From assembly GCA_012729095.1 (NCBI GenBank), contig JAAYDU010000024.1:1-37872 (forward strand): a DNA stretch of 37,872 nt. The letters run 5' to 3'. Made by a program: the position numbers and the translations under genes. This DNA comes from Methanobacteriota archaeon (GTDB lineage: Archaea > Thermoplasmatota > Thermoplasmata > Methanomassiliicoccales > UBA472). Positions 7,524-14,645 of this stretch are shown in pieces. The notes beneath the pieces were generated by a model. That model saw only the letters and a program-made list of their open reading frames with translations, was not told where the DNA came from and searched no databases. The first letter of the stretch is position 1; each line of letters begins with the position of its first letter.

Positions 7524-7997
7524 ATGGGCAAGGTCCTTCTGACCATGATGGGGCGCAGCGTCTGGGGTCTTTTCAACTCGGTATGGGCATCGATACGCCA
7601 GTTCGATTACCTTCCGGACAAGGTATACGTCATGACCGTCGGCTGCGAGACCGCCCGGGCCCACATGGCCAGGGAAATGCTGATCGTGCTGCTGAGAGAG
7701 CATGGCTCCAGGGCGGAAGTGCAGCTGGTGGACGTCCCTGGGGATGACATAAAGGAGATCGGAAGGCGGGTCAACGAGATAATCGGTTCCGAGAACGAAA
7801 GGAACAACGAGGTGGCGGTGGACGTGACCCCTGGGACCAAGGCGACCGTGCTCGGCACCGTCATAGGCGCGGGCAAGGTCAGGGTGGACCATATATTCTA
7901 CCTGTACATCGAATCGCTGCAGAACGCCGCCCGCCCGTACATGGAGATCCCGTTGGACATACAGCATTCGCACGATCTTTTGAAGGAGGTGCGCTGA
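7524..7997 (+). CDS. Standalone CARF-like nucleotide-sensor protein
   Basis: The 157-residue protein reads as a single CARF (CRISPR-associated Rossmann fold) domain: an N-terminal beta strand and loop (KVLLTMMGRSVWG, residues 3-15), strand PDKVYVMTVG (31-40), a mid-domain VQLVDVPGDD (67-75), and the diagnostic VAVDVTPGTKA (97-107), equivalent to the D-x-T-G-G-T-K loop that contacts cyclic oligoadenylate. A last strand HIFYLYI (123-129) completes the fold. No effector domain is attached. The next gene, a PIN-like nuclease, starts within this stop codon (TGATG). Ligand is unknown; the CARF call rests on motif and fold pattern. Ribosome site gatgagg precedes the ATG closely. Confidence 0.75.
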   Translation: MGKVLLTMMGRSVWGLFNSVWASIRQFDYLPDKVYVMTVGCETARAHMAREMLIVLLREHGSRAEVQLVDVPGDDIKEIGRRVNEIIGSENERNNEVAVDVTPGTKATVLGTVIGAGKVRVDHIFYLYIESLQNAARPYMEIPLDIQHSHDLLKEVR

Positions 7998-9100
7998 TGG
8001 AGGTGGGCAAGGAGTTCATCACCGTGGTGCTGAACGAGGCGAGGATGGCCGGCAAGGGGAGCATCATTGTGCGCTCGGACCTTCTCGACCTGGACCTCCT
8101 GGCGATGGACCTGGACCGCAAGCAGGTGCAGTGGGTGGCCCGGGAGATGGATTATGACGAGGCCCATTCCAAACTGGTAAGCGCCCTGGGGGAACAGATG
8201 GCCAGGGATGTCCCGACCTTTCTGGACCTGCGCGAGGCGCTGCAATCCTCCCTGTTCCTGCCGCCGACCAACCTTGACGTCCTGATGACCGAGATATACC
8301 GCCTGAACGAGCGGCGGGGCGACCCGTACAGGTTCCCGCGCCAGATGTGCTTTGGGCTGGACACCAACCTGCTCTACCGCAGGCTGTTCTCCCGGCTGCT
8401 CCTGGCGGGGGAGGGTTGCCGGGTACGACCGTTCGATCCAGAGAAGGTGCAGGTGCTCATCCCTTCCATGGCCGAGGAGGAGCTTTCCCGGCGCGTGGGC
8501 AGGAAATACGACAGGAGGGACGTGGAGGAGCTCAAGAGGGCGCTGCGGGACCGCAGCGTGGCCGACGACCTGTTCAACTGCCTCAACAAGAACGGGCGGA
8601 AGGCCCTGAACGGCCAGGCGGAGGTGGTCGCCCTCAAACGTACATACAACTGCTGGTCAGCGCAGGGCGGTTCGTTCGTTGATGACAAGGAGGCCCGGGA
8701 CGACGAGATGCTCAGGTCCGTGGCCGCGGAGATGTTCGAGCAAAGGGTGGAGGTGCTCTTCCTGACCAACGACGACAAGACCCGAGCGCATGCCAACGCC
8801 CACAAGGTCCCCTCACTGCTCGTGACCTATCCGTACGACGTGCCATCCACCATCAGCTACGACCCGTGGCTGATGACCGAGCTGCTGTACGACCTTAGCA
8901 TTCTGCACACGTCGCTGACCCTGAAGGGGACGGGTGTGAGGATCAAGGGGGAGTGGATGGGAAAGAGCGTCGACGATTACAGGAACGAGAAGGTGAGGGT
9001 GACCGTTCCGGGTGGCTCAGCGCTCAGCGATCGTCTCTCGACGGACCTGAGAATAGTCTCCGCTATCCGGTCAAATTTCCCCTGGAGGGAGATCAGGTGA
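7997..9100 (+). CDS. PIN-domain nuclease-like effector paired with CARF protein
   Basis: The 367-residue protein has an N-terminal mostly helical region of about 115 residues, then a PIN-like core. Acidic residues expected for metal-dependent RNase activity are in order: Asp122 (GLDTN), Glu160-162 (AEEEL), Asp235/236 (EARDDEML) and Asp259/260 (LTNDDKTR). A C-terminal segment of about 80 residues (290-367) is of unknown type. It overlaps the CARF gene by one base (TGATG), so the two are translationally coupled and probably work together. Inference: the CARF subunit senses a cyclic nucleotide or similar ligand and controls RNA cleavage. No CRISPR genes are near. Alternative: a housekeeping RNA-processing nuclease. 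Confidence 0.72.
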   Translation: MEVGKEFITVVLNEARMAGKGSIIVRSDLLDLDLLAMDLDRKQVQWVAREMDYDEAHSKLVSALGEQMARDVPTFLDLREALQSSLFLPPTNLDVLMTEIYRLNERRGDPYRFPRQMCFGLDTNLLYRRLFSRLLLAGEGCRVRPFDPEKVQVLIPSMAEEELSRRVGRKYDRRDVEELKRALRDRSVADDLFNCLNKNGRKALNGQAEVVALKRTYNCWSAQGGSFVDDKEARDDEMLRSVAAEMFEQRVEVLFLTNDDKTRAHANAHKVPSLLVTYPYDVPSTISYDPWLMTELLYDLSILHTSLTLKGTGVRIKGEWMGKSVDDYRNEKVRVTVPGGSALSDRLSTDLRIVSAIRSNFPWREIR

Positions 9101-9274
9101 GAAGATTAAGGTAAAGGAGACCCCGCAAAACGTGAATGGTGGGGAAGTTGGAGAAGGTCCGCGGGGCACTCCCATATTCCGGATGACCTGCAGAATATAA
9201 AGATTAGCCCTTAGTTGTATCATTTTTGAAAAAGTAAATGGCCATGCCGGAGCGTGATGTCGCGGGGGGTTCCG

Positions 9275-10423
9275 CTACGGGCTTCGATCCTCCGGCCTGC
9301 AACGGTCGCGCGGGACCGCCACCCCCAGTATCCGCTTTAGACCGTTGGCCACCATTACGGAGGAGATCACCTCCACCCCCTTCCCGTTAGCCAGCCGGTA
9401 TATGTGCTTTGACCATCCGTGATTGCCGTTCAGCTTGCTGACCACTACCGAGAACATCAGCTCCTGATCTTCCGGCGAGGCTATGTCGGTGACGGGGGTT
9501 CCCAGCAGGGACGAGCGGGAACGGTTGAGGAATCGGCAGAGGGCTTTGTTCACCATCAGGAACCGCCCGACCTCGTCCAGCGTGAAGACCATCTCCTCCA
9601 GGTGCTCCATTATACCCTGATAGGCCCGGTCCCTGGCCACCAGCTCTCCCTCCACGCATTTCCGGTCGTCGATGTACCAGGCATATATGATCACCTGGCG
9701 CTTGTCCATCTCGTCCAAGTACCCGGAGGCGCTGCCCCGGAACCATCGGTAGGTGCCGTCCTTGGCCAGAAGCCGGAACTCGGCGGGAAGACCGCACTTG
9801 TCCATCTGGGCGCTGTACATCAAGATGTCCTCGATGTACCTTTCGTCCGGGTGCAGGTAATCGAATATGCTGTGCCCCCGTATCTCGTCCATGGTGTAGC
9901 CCAGGGCATTTTTGGTAGAGGGACTGGAATAGATTATGTAACCGGACCAGTCGATGATGGTGACCAGGTCCCGGGTGTTCTCGATCAGCGCACGGAAGCG
10001 CGTGGCGTTATAGCGGATGGCCTCCTCGGCCTCCTTGCGACGAACGATCTGCCTCACCAGATTGGCCAGTTCGGCGTACTGGGCCATCGGGTCGCCGCCC
10101 TTCTTGATGTAATGGTCAGCGCCGCATTTCAGGGCCTCTATGACCACCTCCTCCCGTCCCCGGCCGGTGAAGAGGATGAAGGGCGTCTCCTTGCCCTCGG
10201 AGCGTATCCGTTTCAGGAAGCTTATGCCGTCCATCTCGGGCATCTGGTAGTCGGAGATGATGGCATCGTAAGTGCTTCCAGAGAGGAGCTTCCACGCTGT
10301 ATCGACCGAGGACACGGTGTCCACGTATATGTCCCCCTCCAGCTCCAAGAACTCCTTGGCCACCTCCAGAAGCCCTTCCTCATCGTCCACGTAGAGACAG
10401 CGGATCATCGGAGACCGTCCCAT
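9275..10423 (-). CDS. Response regulator with two PAS domains (REC-PAS-PAS)
   Basis: Cytoplasmic signalling protein of 382 residues. Receiver domain (about 7-125) has the acidic pair DDEE (13-16), phospho-acceptor Asp58 in ISDYQMPEMDG, and the FTGRG and Lys (YIKKGG) positions. Two PAS domains follow (about 138-255, with LHPDER and an FRLLAKDGTYRW-type core, and 265-370). There is no histidine-kinase catalytic domain and no DNA-binding domain, so output must be through another protein. A TATA box (minus-strand gtatatga, 10449-10456) lies 29 bases before the ATG. ATG 10408 is an alternative start that removes five residues. Stop is TAG. Confidence 0.9.
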   Translation of the reverse strand: MGRSPMIRCLYVDDEEGLLEVAKEFLELEGDIYVDTVSSVDTAWKLLSGSTYDAIISDYQMPEMDGISFLKRIRSEGKETPFILFTGRGREEVVIEALKCGADHYIKKGGDPMAQYAELANLVRQIVRRKEAEEAIRYNATRFRALIENTRDLVTIIDWSGYIIYSSPSTKNALGYTMDEIRGHSIFDYLHPDERYIEDILMYSAQMDKCGLPAEFRLLAKDGTYRWFRGSASGYLDEMDKRQVIIYAWYIDDRKCVEGELVARDRAYQGIMEHLEEMVFTLDEVGRFLMVNKALCRFLNRSRSSLLGTPVTDIASPEDQELMFSVVVSKLNGNHGWSKHIYRLANGKGVEVISSVMVANGLKRILGVAVPRDRCRPEDRSP

Positions 10424-10499
10424 TCCAAGCGTCTTTGCGATCCCTTGTTCATATACTTTTCAAGCTCTCATGCCGAGTGCTTTTTATAAAGCTATCAAG

Positions 10500-10609
10500 A
10501 ACAGATTCGTTCATTGATAATCTGTTGGACCTTATTCCCGAGTCGCTGCAGGCTTGCTCGGGAAAGGCGATCGTGCCAGGGATCGCAGGTTCGGACCGCG
10601 CGGTCCGAA
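10500..10609. other. Cluster of four adjacent perfect stem-loops (possible ncRNA)
   Basis: Four inverted repeats follow one another in a non-coding gap. AACAGATT/AATCTGTT: 10500-10507 and 10519-10526. TTCCCGAG/CTCGGGAA: 10535-10542 and 10557-10564. GCGATC/GATCGC: 10567-10572 and 10581-10586. The last is a perfect 20-base palindrome, 10590-10609, that would fold with a GCGC loop. A TATA-like tttttataaag (10481-10491) lies just to the left and could serve either strand. The gap separates ICMT-like (ending 10639) from the REC-PAS-PAS gene, both on minus. Strand and role are unknown: structured RNA, processing or termination element, or mobile-element relic. Confidence 0.5.
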
Positions 10610-10638
10610 ATGTTCGCCTGGGCGTCGAAACGGGGACG

Positions 10639-11214
10639 TCACTTCAACTTGGGAAGGACCCTGCCGGTCATTTCCATGTACTCCTTGTACTCGTCCCCGA
10701 ACCTCTCGGTCATGTGCGCCTCCTCTATCGGCACCCGTGCCATGTAGAACGAGCCGAACACCACCAGGAATATGGCCCCGGCGAACAGATTGGGAAGCAG
10801 CAGGGGCATGGCGAAAGCCCAAAGCCATAAAGACGTGTACATCGGATGGCGGACGCTGCGGTATACACCTTTCTTGATCAGCGATTGCTCTCCGTGCACG
10901 CCGGGGGTGAGCGCGAAGTTGATGCCCAGGTCGGCGTGGGACCTCCAGAGAAGCAGAAGGGACGCCGCGATCAGCAATACCCCCGACCAGGCCAGTTCAA
11001 CGGGGACGGTATAGTTGGCAAAGTCAAGATAGGGAGTGAGTATATAGGCCAGGGGAGCCACCATGCTTGCCACGATCATGAAGACCAGCACCTTGTCCAT
11101 GAAAGAGCTCCTGTAGGCCGTTCTGTCACCTATCATCCACATGTAAATGACCCGGATATAGAGTGCCGCAGCAGCACAGATGATGTATACAAATGAGAAC
11201 AGGGTCACGTTCAT
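10639..11214 (-). CDS. Isoprenylcysteine carboxyl methyltransferase-like membrane protein
   Basis: An integral membrane protein of 191 residues with about four or five hydrophobic segments. The C-terminal half carries the family signature: GVYRSVRHPMYTS, then IEEAHMTERFGDEYKEYM, matching the S-adenosylmethionine-binding RHPxY and EE...G..Y..Y pattern of the ICMT/phospholipid-methyltransferase (NnrU-related) superfamily. Archaeal members have no settled substrate. ATG 11214 is chosen because the longer start at 11247 lies inside a TATA box (minus-strand tatttatatg), which would place the transcript start near 11225. The neighbours give no functional hint. Confidence 0.8.
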   Translation of the reverse strand: MNVTLFSFVYIICAAAALYIRVIYMWMIGDRTAYRSSFMDKVLVFMIVASMVAPLAYILTPYLDFANYTVPVELAWSGVLLIAASLLLLWRSHADLGINFALTPGVHGEQSLIKKGVYRSVRHPMYTSLWLWAFAMPLLLPNLFAGAIFLVVFGSFYMARVPIEEAHMTERFGDEYKEYMEMTGRVLPKLK

Positions 11215-11333
11215 GCGGATTCTGGCCGGTGGATTAAAGCTGCTCATATAAATAATGGTCCCAGGGAGCTTCCGTATCGCTCATTGTTCCCATTCAGCCC
11301 TTGGGACGTGGCCGAAGCTGATGGCATGTGGCC

Positions 11334-11353
11334 AAATAAAAAAAGAAAAAGGT
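11334..11353 (-). terminator. T-rich terminator after tRNA-Trp
   Basis: On the minus strand CCTTTTTCTTTTTTTATTT lies about 50 bases past the tRNA-Trp 3' end. It is the first strong oligo-T tract downstream of the eL41/tRNA-Trp unit. Confidence 0.5.
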
Positions 11354-11401
11354 GGGCCGCACCTGAAAAGGTTGCTGGCCGATGGTATAAGGGGAATGAG
11401 G

Positions 11402-11574
11402 TGGGGGCACTGGGATTTGAACCCAGATCAGCGGGTTTCCACCACGCGGGGAGCGACCCCACGCGAAATTAACAGGTCATCGCTCCAGTTAGTCATCACC
11501 GGATCAGCAAACCCGTTAGCAATCACTCCATATTAACTGGAGCCCGCGAGGATACCGTGTTACCCCATACCCCC
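11402..11574 (-). tRNA. tRNA-Trp (CCA) with about 100-base intron
   Basis: Acceptor GGGGGTA pairs with TGCCCCC; discriminator A at 11402, no encoded CCA. Anticodon stem GCGGG/CCCGC is split by a long insert. The 5' exon ends CTCCA(G) and the 3' exon resumes at A before CCCGC, giving anticodon CCA with the intron at about 37/38, approximately 11437-11536 (boundary may shift by a base; the bulge-helix-bulge is imperfect). Euryarchaeal tRNA-Trp genes are known for introns that contain a box C/D guide RNA, and this one does. It follows eL41 by 11 bases on the same strand and is probably co-transcribed. Confidence 0.93.
11437..11536 (-). ncRNA. Box C/D methylation guide within tRNA-Trp intron
   Basis: Read on minus: C-like box GTGATTG (11526-11520), D' box CTGA (11507-11504), C' box GTGATGA (11499-11493) and a noncanonical D box ATGA (11480-11477). 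The D guide TAACTGGAGC is complementary to exon-intron sequence GCTCCAGTTA; the fifth base before D pairs with C34. The D' guide CGGGTTTG pairs with the spliced loop and stem; the fifth base before D' pairs with position 39. This matches the known Cm34 and position-39 methylations guided by this intron in haloarchaea. A GC-rich hairpin (about 11442-11464) closes the 3' side. Confidence 0.85.
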
Positions 11575-11585
11575 ACTGTTCAGCG

Positions 11586-11693
11586 TTAACGCTTACGCAT
11601 CTTCTGGGCGTGCTTTCGCCTTCTCATCTTTTTCTTGCGCCATTTCCAGCGCTGCTTGCCCTTTTTCTTCCAGGCGCGTGAGCTTCTCTTCAT
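11586..11693 (-). CDS. rpl41e: Large ribosomal subunit protein eL41
   Basis: A 35-residue, extremely basic protein rich in Lys, Arg and Trp, with the characteristic KWRKKKMRRRK core and MRKR end of eL41, the smallest ribosomal protein. It is a single helix that bridges the subunits. Start: ATG 11693, with a TATA box (minus-strand gttattaaac, 11731-11740) about 44 bases upstream, giving a leader of roughly 17 bases containing ggtg. tRNA-Trp begins 11 bases after the TAA stop, with no separate promoter visible, so one transcript probably carries both. Confidence 0.9.
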   Translation of the reverse strand: MKRSSRAWKKKGKQRWKWRKKKMRRRKHAQKMRKR

Positions 11694-11732
11694 CGATACA
11701 CACCAGACTAGCTGCCCTGATTCAATGGGGGT

Positions 11733-12233
11733 TTAATAACCTTTTCTACTTGGGAAGGTCTGTTGGACCCCAAATCTCCCGGTTTCCCCCTTTCCAGGGG
11801 AACTAGGCTGGATGGGCGGAACATGGGGACCGAGTTCCGGGATATGCAGCATTTCAGAGGAATGCCGCGTCCATCCGCTCGCCTTATTGGCGTTCCGTGA
11901 AAAAAGACGCGGCCCGATGTAACCCCGTAAAGAAAGGATCAAACGGTTCACCCCCACCGGCAGCTGGACCTCCGTGAGCACCTCCGAGACAGTGATGCTA
12001 GCCGGGTCGTTGAGATATATCTCGCGGTCCGGCCCAACGCGGCGCAGGAAAAGCTTGCGAGCGACGTGCTCGTAGCTATAGAGACAGGGATCGATGGTCT
12101 CCTTCCCGGCGGGAGTGAGCGGGGCCTTTCCCTCGCGGTATCGGAGCGCTTTCGGCGTCAGCCTGGTCAGTTTGGACAAGGCTCCGATGGTGAGCGTTTC
12201 GGCGGTCATTTCGACCCACAATGCTCTGACCAT
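11733..12233 (-). pseudogene. Degenerate MerR-type regulator remnant
   Basis: From about 12209 the minus frame reads a MerR-like helix-turn-helix (TLTIGALSKLTRLTPKALRYRE, split here as TLTIGALSKLTRL then TPKALRYRE), followed by a degraded wing and a YSYEHVARKLFLRR segment that is normal for this family. The usual KALRYY-E-GLL-P core is damaged and the remaining 90 residues match no effector-binding domain I know. The open frame continues upstream through tRNA-Arg, which is not a real start. Possible starts are ATG 12233 or 12209. No good TATA box. Most likely a decayed gene; a short functional DNA-binding protein is not excluded. Confidence 0.4.
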
Positions 12234-12368
12234 CTCCTGATTATTTTCCAATCGTGATCTGACGCGAGGGGGTCGAGCATCGTGCACAACTTTGTTCAAT
12301 GAGATATGGAAGTGACGACCCAGGGGGTGTTGGACGAGGGCCTGACCGTAGCAGAACGTAAGAACGAT

Positions 12369-12469
<101 letters not shown>

Positions 12470-12517
12470 GATGTCTCGGCAATATCCATAACCTGATTTA
12501 AAGGTTTACGGTAGGAC

Positions 12518-13054
12518 CTAGGCCAGGAAGTGCCATATTGAGTATCCGGCGAGCAGCAGCCCGGCCTCCCCCAGGGCCGCCAACCCCATCAGGAACTGCA
12601 ACGGGCGGAACCCCAGCACGACCCCTCCCATGTCCAACAGGTCCTCGGCGAACTTGAATATGACATAGACAATGATCAGAACGATGAACGCGACCACCAG
12701 CACCACCGTGGAGCTCAGGAATTCCAGTTCGTACGTCTTTCCCAGCCAGTACAGCCCGTAACCGACAGCGCCACCGACGATCAGGGCGATGAGAGATGCC
12801 AGCTTGATGCCCTTTATGGCCCTCAAGAAAAGAGACAGCCCCAGCAGAACGAGGATCAGCCGGGTGGATATGTCGTACTCTCCCAGACTCCACGCCCAGG
12901 CCCCTATGCCTATCATCGCCGCTCCCACGATGAACCCGAGGAACAGCAGCACCTCGTCCCAGGAAGATGATTCCTTGCGCCCGTACCAGGCGCTGGCGAT
13001 GGCCACAATGCCCCCTGAGACCAATCCGGCCTCAACGATGCTCAGGTCAACCAT
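12518..13054 (-). CDS. Polytopic membrane protein of unknown function
   Basis: 178 residues, strongly hydrophobic, with about six predicted transmembrane segments and only short charged loops (YGRKESSSWDE near 24-34, FKFAEDLLDMGG near 133-144). I recognise no family motif. The ribosome site aaggagaac lies directly before the ATG. It is divergent from the nitroreductase gene, with 91 bases between starts. The opposite-strand frame extending from 12789 into the nitroreductase gene is only its shadow. Stop is TAG. Confidence 0.65.
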   Translation of the reverse strand: MVDLSIVEAGLVSGGIVAIASAWYGRKESSSWDEVLLFLGFIVGAAMIGIGAWAWSLGEYDISTRLILVLLGLSLFLRAIKGIKLASLIALIVGGAVGYGLYWLGKTYELEFLSSTVVLVVAFIVLIIVYVIFKFAEDLLDMGGVVLGFRPLQFLMGLAALGEAGLLLAGYSIWHFLA

Positions 13055-13145
13055 TGTTCTCCTTGAACAAAGGGGAATGAATGTTATTAAGCCCTTGTAC
13101 TGGCAAAGGGCTATCTATCATCCAGTTCTATTATTTGCGACGGAT

Positions 13146-13712
13146 ATGAACGTGGACGAGGCGATAGACAAGAGAAGGGCCTTGCGGGCCTTTGACACCA
13201 GACCTGTTCCCGATGGAGTGATAACGGAGCTGATAGAGGCCATGCGGCTTTCGCCTTCGTGCAATAACAACCAGCCCTGGAGGGTGATCGTGGCGAGGGA
13301 CCAGGGATCTTTGGGGGCGGTGAGGGCTTCGCTTCCCAGGGGCAACGGGTGGGCGACGAGGGCTCCCTTGATACTTGTCGTATGCTCCCGCCTGGAGGAC
13401 GACTGCAAGCTGTCCGACCGGCGCGATTACTTCCTTTTCAGCACCGGGCTGGCGGTCGGGGAGATGCTGTTGAGGGCCACGGAGATGGGATTGACCGCCC
13501 ACCCCATCGCCGGCTATGACGCCCTGGCCATAAAGGAGGGTTTGGGCATCCCGGCCGACCATGTCCTTATAACCCTGGTGATCTGCGGGTACCCGGGAAC
13601 GGACGTCTCCATGCTGTCGGACAAGCAGCTCATGGCGGAGGTGGAGCGCCCTGCGCGCTTGCCGGTCGGTGATAACTTCTTCGATGGTCGTTGGGGAAGG
13701 CCCTGGTCCTGA
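13146..13712 (+). CDS. Nitroreductase-family FMN oxidoreductase
   Basis: A 188-residue flavoprotein-type sequence with the family pattern: an N-terminal RRALRAFD FMN-phosphate motif (about 9-16), the SPSCNNNQPWRVIV segment (about 36-49), GLAVGEMLLRATEMGL near the middle, and GIPADHVLITLVICGYP late in the chain. It would bind FMN and reduce a substrate with NAD(P)H; the substrate is unknown. ATG 13146 is selected over the longer frame because it precedes the conserved domain directly; a TATA-like tgttattaag is at 13082-13091. The stop abuts the convergent amidohydrolase stop with no gap. Confidence 0.88.
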   Translation: MNVDEAIDKRRALRAFDTRPVPDGVITELIEAMRLSPSCNNNQPWRVIVARDQGSLGAVRASLPRGNGWATRAPLILVVCSRLEDDCKLSDRRDYFLFSTGLAVGEMLLRATEMGLTAHPIAGYDALAIKEGLGIPADHVLITLVICGYPGTDVSMLSDKQLMAEVERPARLPVGDNFFDGRWGRPWS

Positions 13713-14603
13713 TCATATGCCCAGAAGTTTTTGCATGGTGCCCCCGAGCAGCTTTTCCCTGCGCTCCTCCGAGCAGAAGCCCTGTTCCCTGGCGAAGCAG
13801 CACCAGGACTCGTAGGGATAGGCCAGGTCGAAAAGTGGCCAGTCGGTGCCGAATATCACCCGGTCACCCATCACCGAAAAGGCCTCCCGGAGACGGTCCT
13901 TCACCACCTCCGGCTCTGCGGGCAGCCATCCCTGCAGGGCCGAGCAGTCGGTGTACAGATTGTCGAACTCCCTTGCAAGTTCGTATGTGTCCGCCCGGTA
14001 CTTGCCGCCGAGATGGGCTATGACCAGTTTGAGGTCGGGATACCTTTCCATAACAGGACGGAAATGGATGGGGCGGCTCTTCTCCTCGTCCAGGGGACCC
14101 CAGCTGGCGCCGGCGTGGCTTACCACCACCAGCCCCATGTCCTTGACCTCCCTCCAGAAAGGCTCCAGCCTTTCCTCGTAGGGATAGAAGCCGTTCGGAG
14201 GATAGATCTTGATGCCCTTCGGCTCGTACCTGGCGAAATACTTGCGCATGAGGCGGATGGCCTGCTCCCCCCGCCCGGGATCTATGCCCATGAAGGGGAT
14301 GAGCTTGTCCGGATAGTTGGCGGATGACTCGAATATCCAATCGTTGAACTCCTCGACGCCGATCTTCGGCTCCTGCACCAGTCCAAAATCCAGGGGGAGG
14401 ATGACGGAGCGGTCGACCTTGGCCTGGGCCATCGATCCCACGAGAAGCTCCGGCCTTACCTCGGATGTAGGGAAGTTCTCCTCTATCTCCCTGGTCATGT
14501 CCAGGTATTCCGACATGGCCAGCCAAGGTTCCAGGTAGGCGTTCATGATGACGTCCGGGTACATTGGCCTTAACCACATGTGGACGTGGCCGTCGATGAT
14601 CAT
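13713..14603 (-). CDS. Amidohydrolase (TIM-barrel, Amidohydro_2 family), copy 1
   Basis: A complete 296-residue metal-dependent hydrolase or decarboxylase of the ACMS-decarboxylase/Amidohydro_2 type. Ligands visible: His6 and His8 (IDGHVH), the later VVSHAGA and VIAHLGG histidines, and the Asp of FGTDWP. Substrate is not predictable. It is a close paralogue of the next gene on the same strand, with equal length and shared motifs (GYP/WYP-EER, LYTDCSALQGWLP, LLGG-M-K-LGI). The gap between the two is 42 bases, so an operon is likely with this gene second. Confidence 0.85.
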   Translation of the reverse strand: MIIDGHVHMWLRPMYPDVIMNAYLEPWLAMSEYLDMTREIEENFPTSEVRPELLVGSMAQAKVDRSVILPLDFGLVQEPKIGVEEFNDWIFESSANYPDKLIPFMGIDPGRGEQAIRLMRKYFARYEPKGIKIYPPNGFYPYEERLEPFWREVKDMGLVVVSHAGASWGPLDEEKSRPIHFRPVMERYPDLKLVIAHLGGKYRADTYELAREFDNLYTDCSALQGWLPAEPEVVKDRLREAFSVMGDRVIFGTDWPLFDLAYPYESWCCFAREQGFCSEERREKLLGGTMQKLLGI

Positions 14604-14645
14604 CCCAGGAGCGAACAGCGTACTGGCTTGAATACGTTTTGCTCC

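Noticed and set aside
9121-9166. CCCCGC and GCGGGG repeat after the PIN-like gene
   Set aside because: Six pairs with a 34-base loop and no T-run; too weak to call a terminator.
9244-9390. Plus-strand frame from ATG 9244 behind a TATA-like box at 9193-9203
   Set aside because: It runs antisense into the REC-PAS-PAS gene, is proline- and arginine-rich like a shadow frame, and has no ribosome site.
12789-13145. Extended N-terminus of the nitroreductase frame
   Set aside because: It runs opposite a membrane-protein gene with its own ribosome site, and the nitroreductase domain begins just after ATG 13146.
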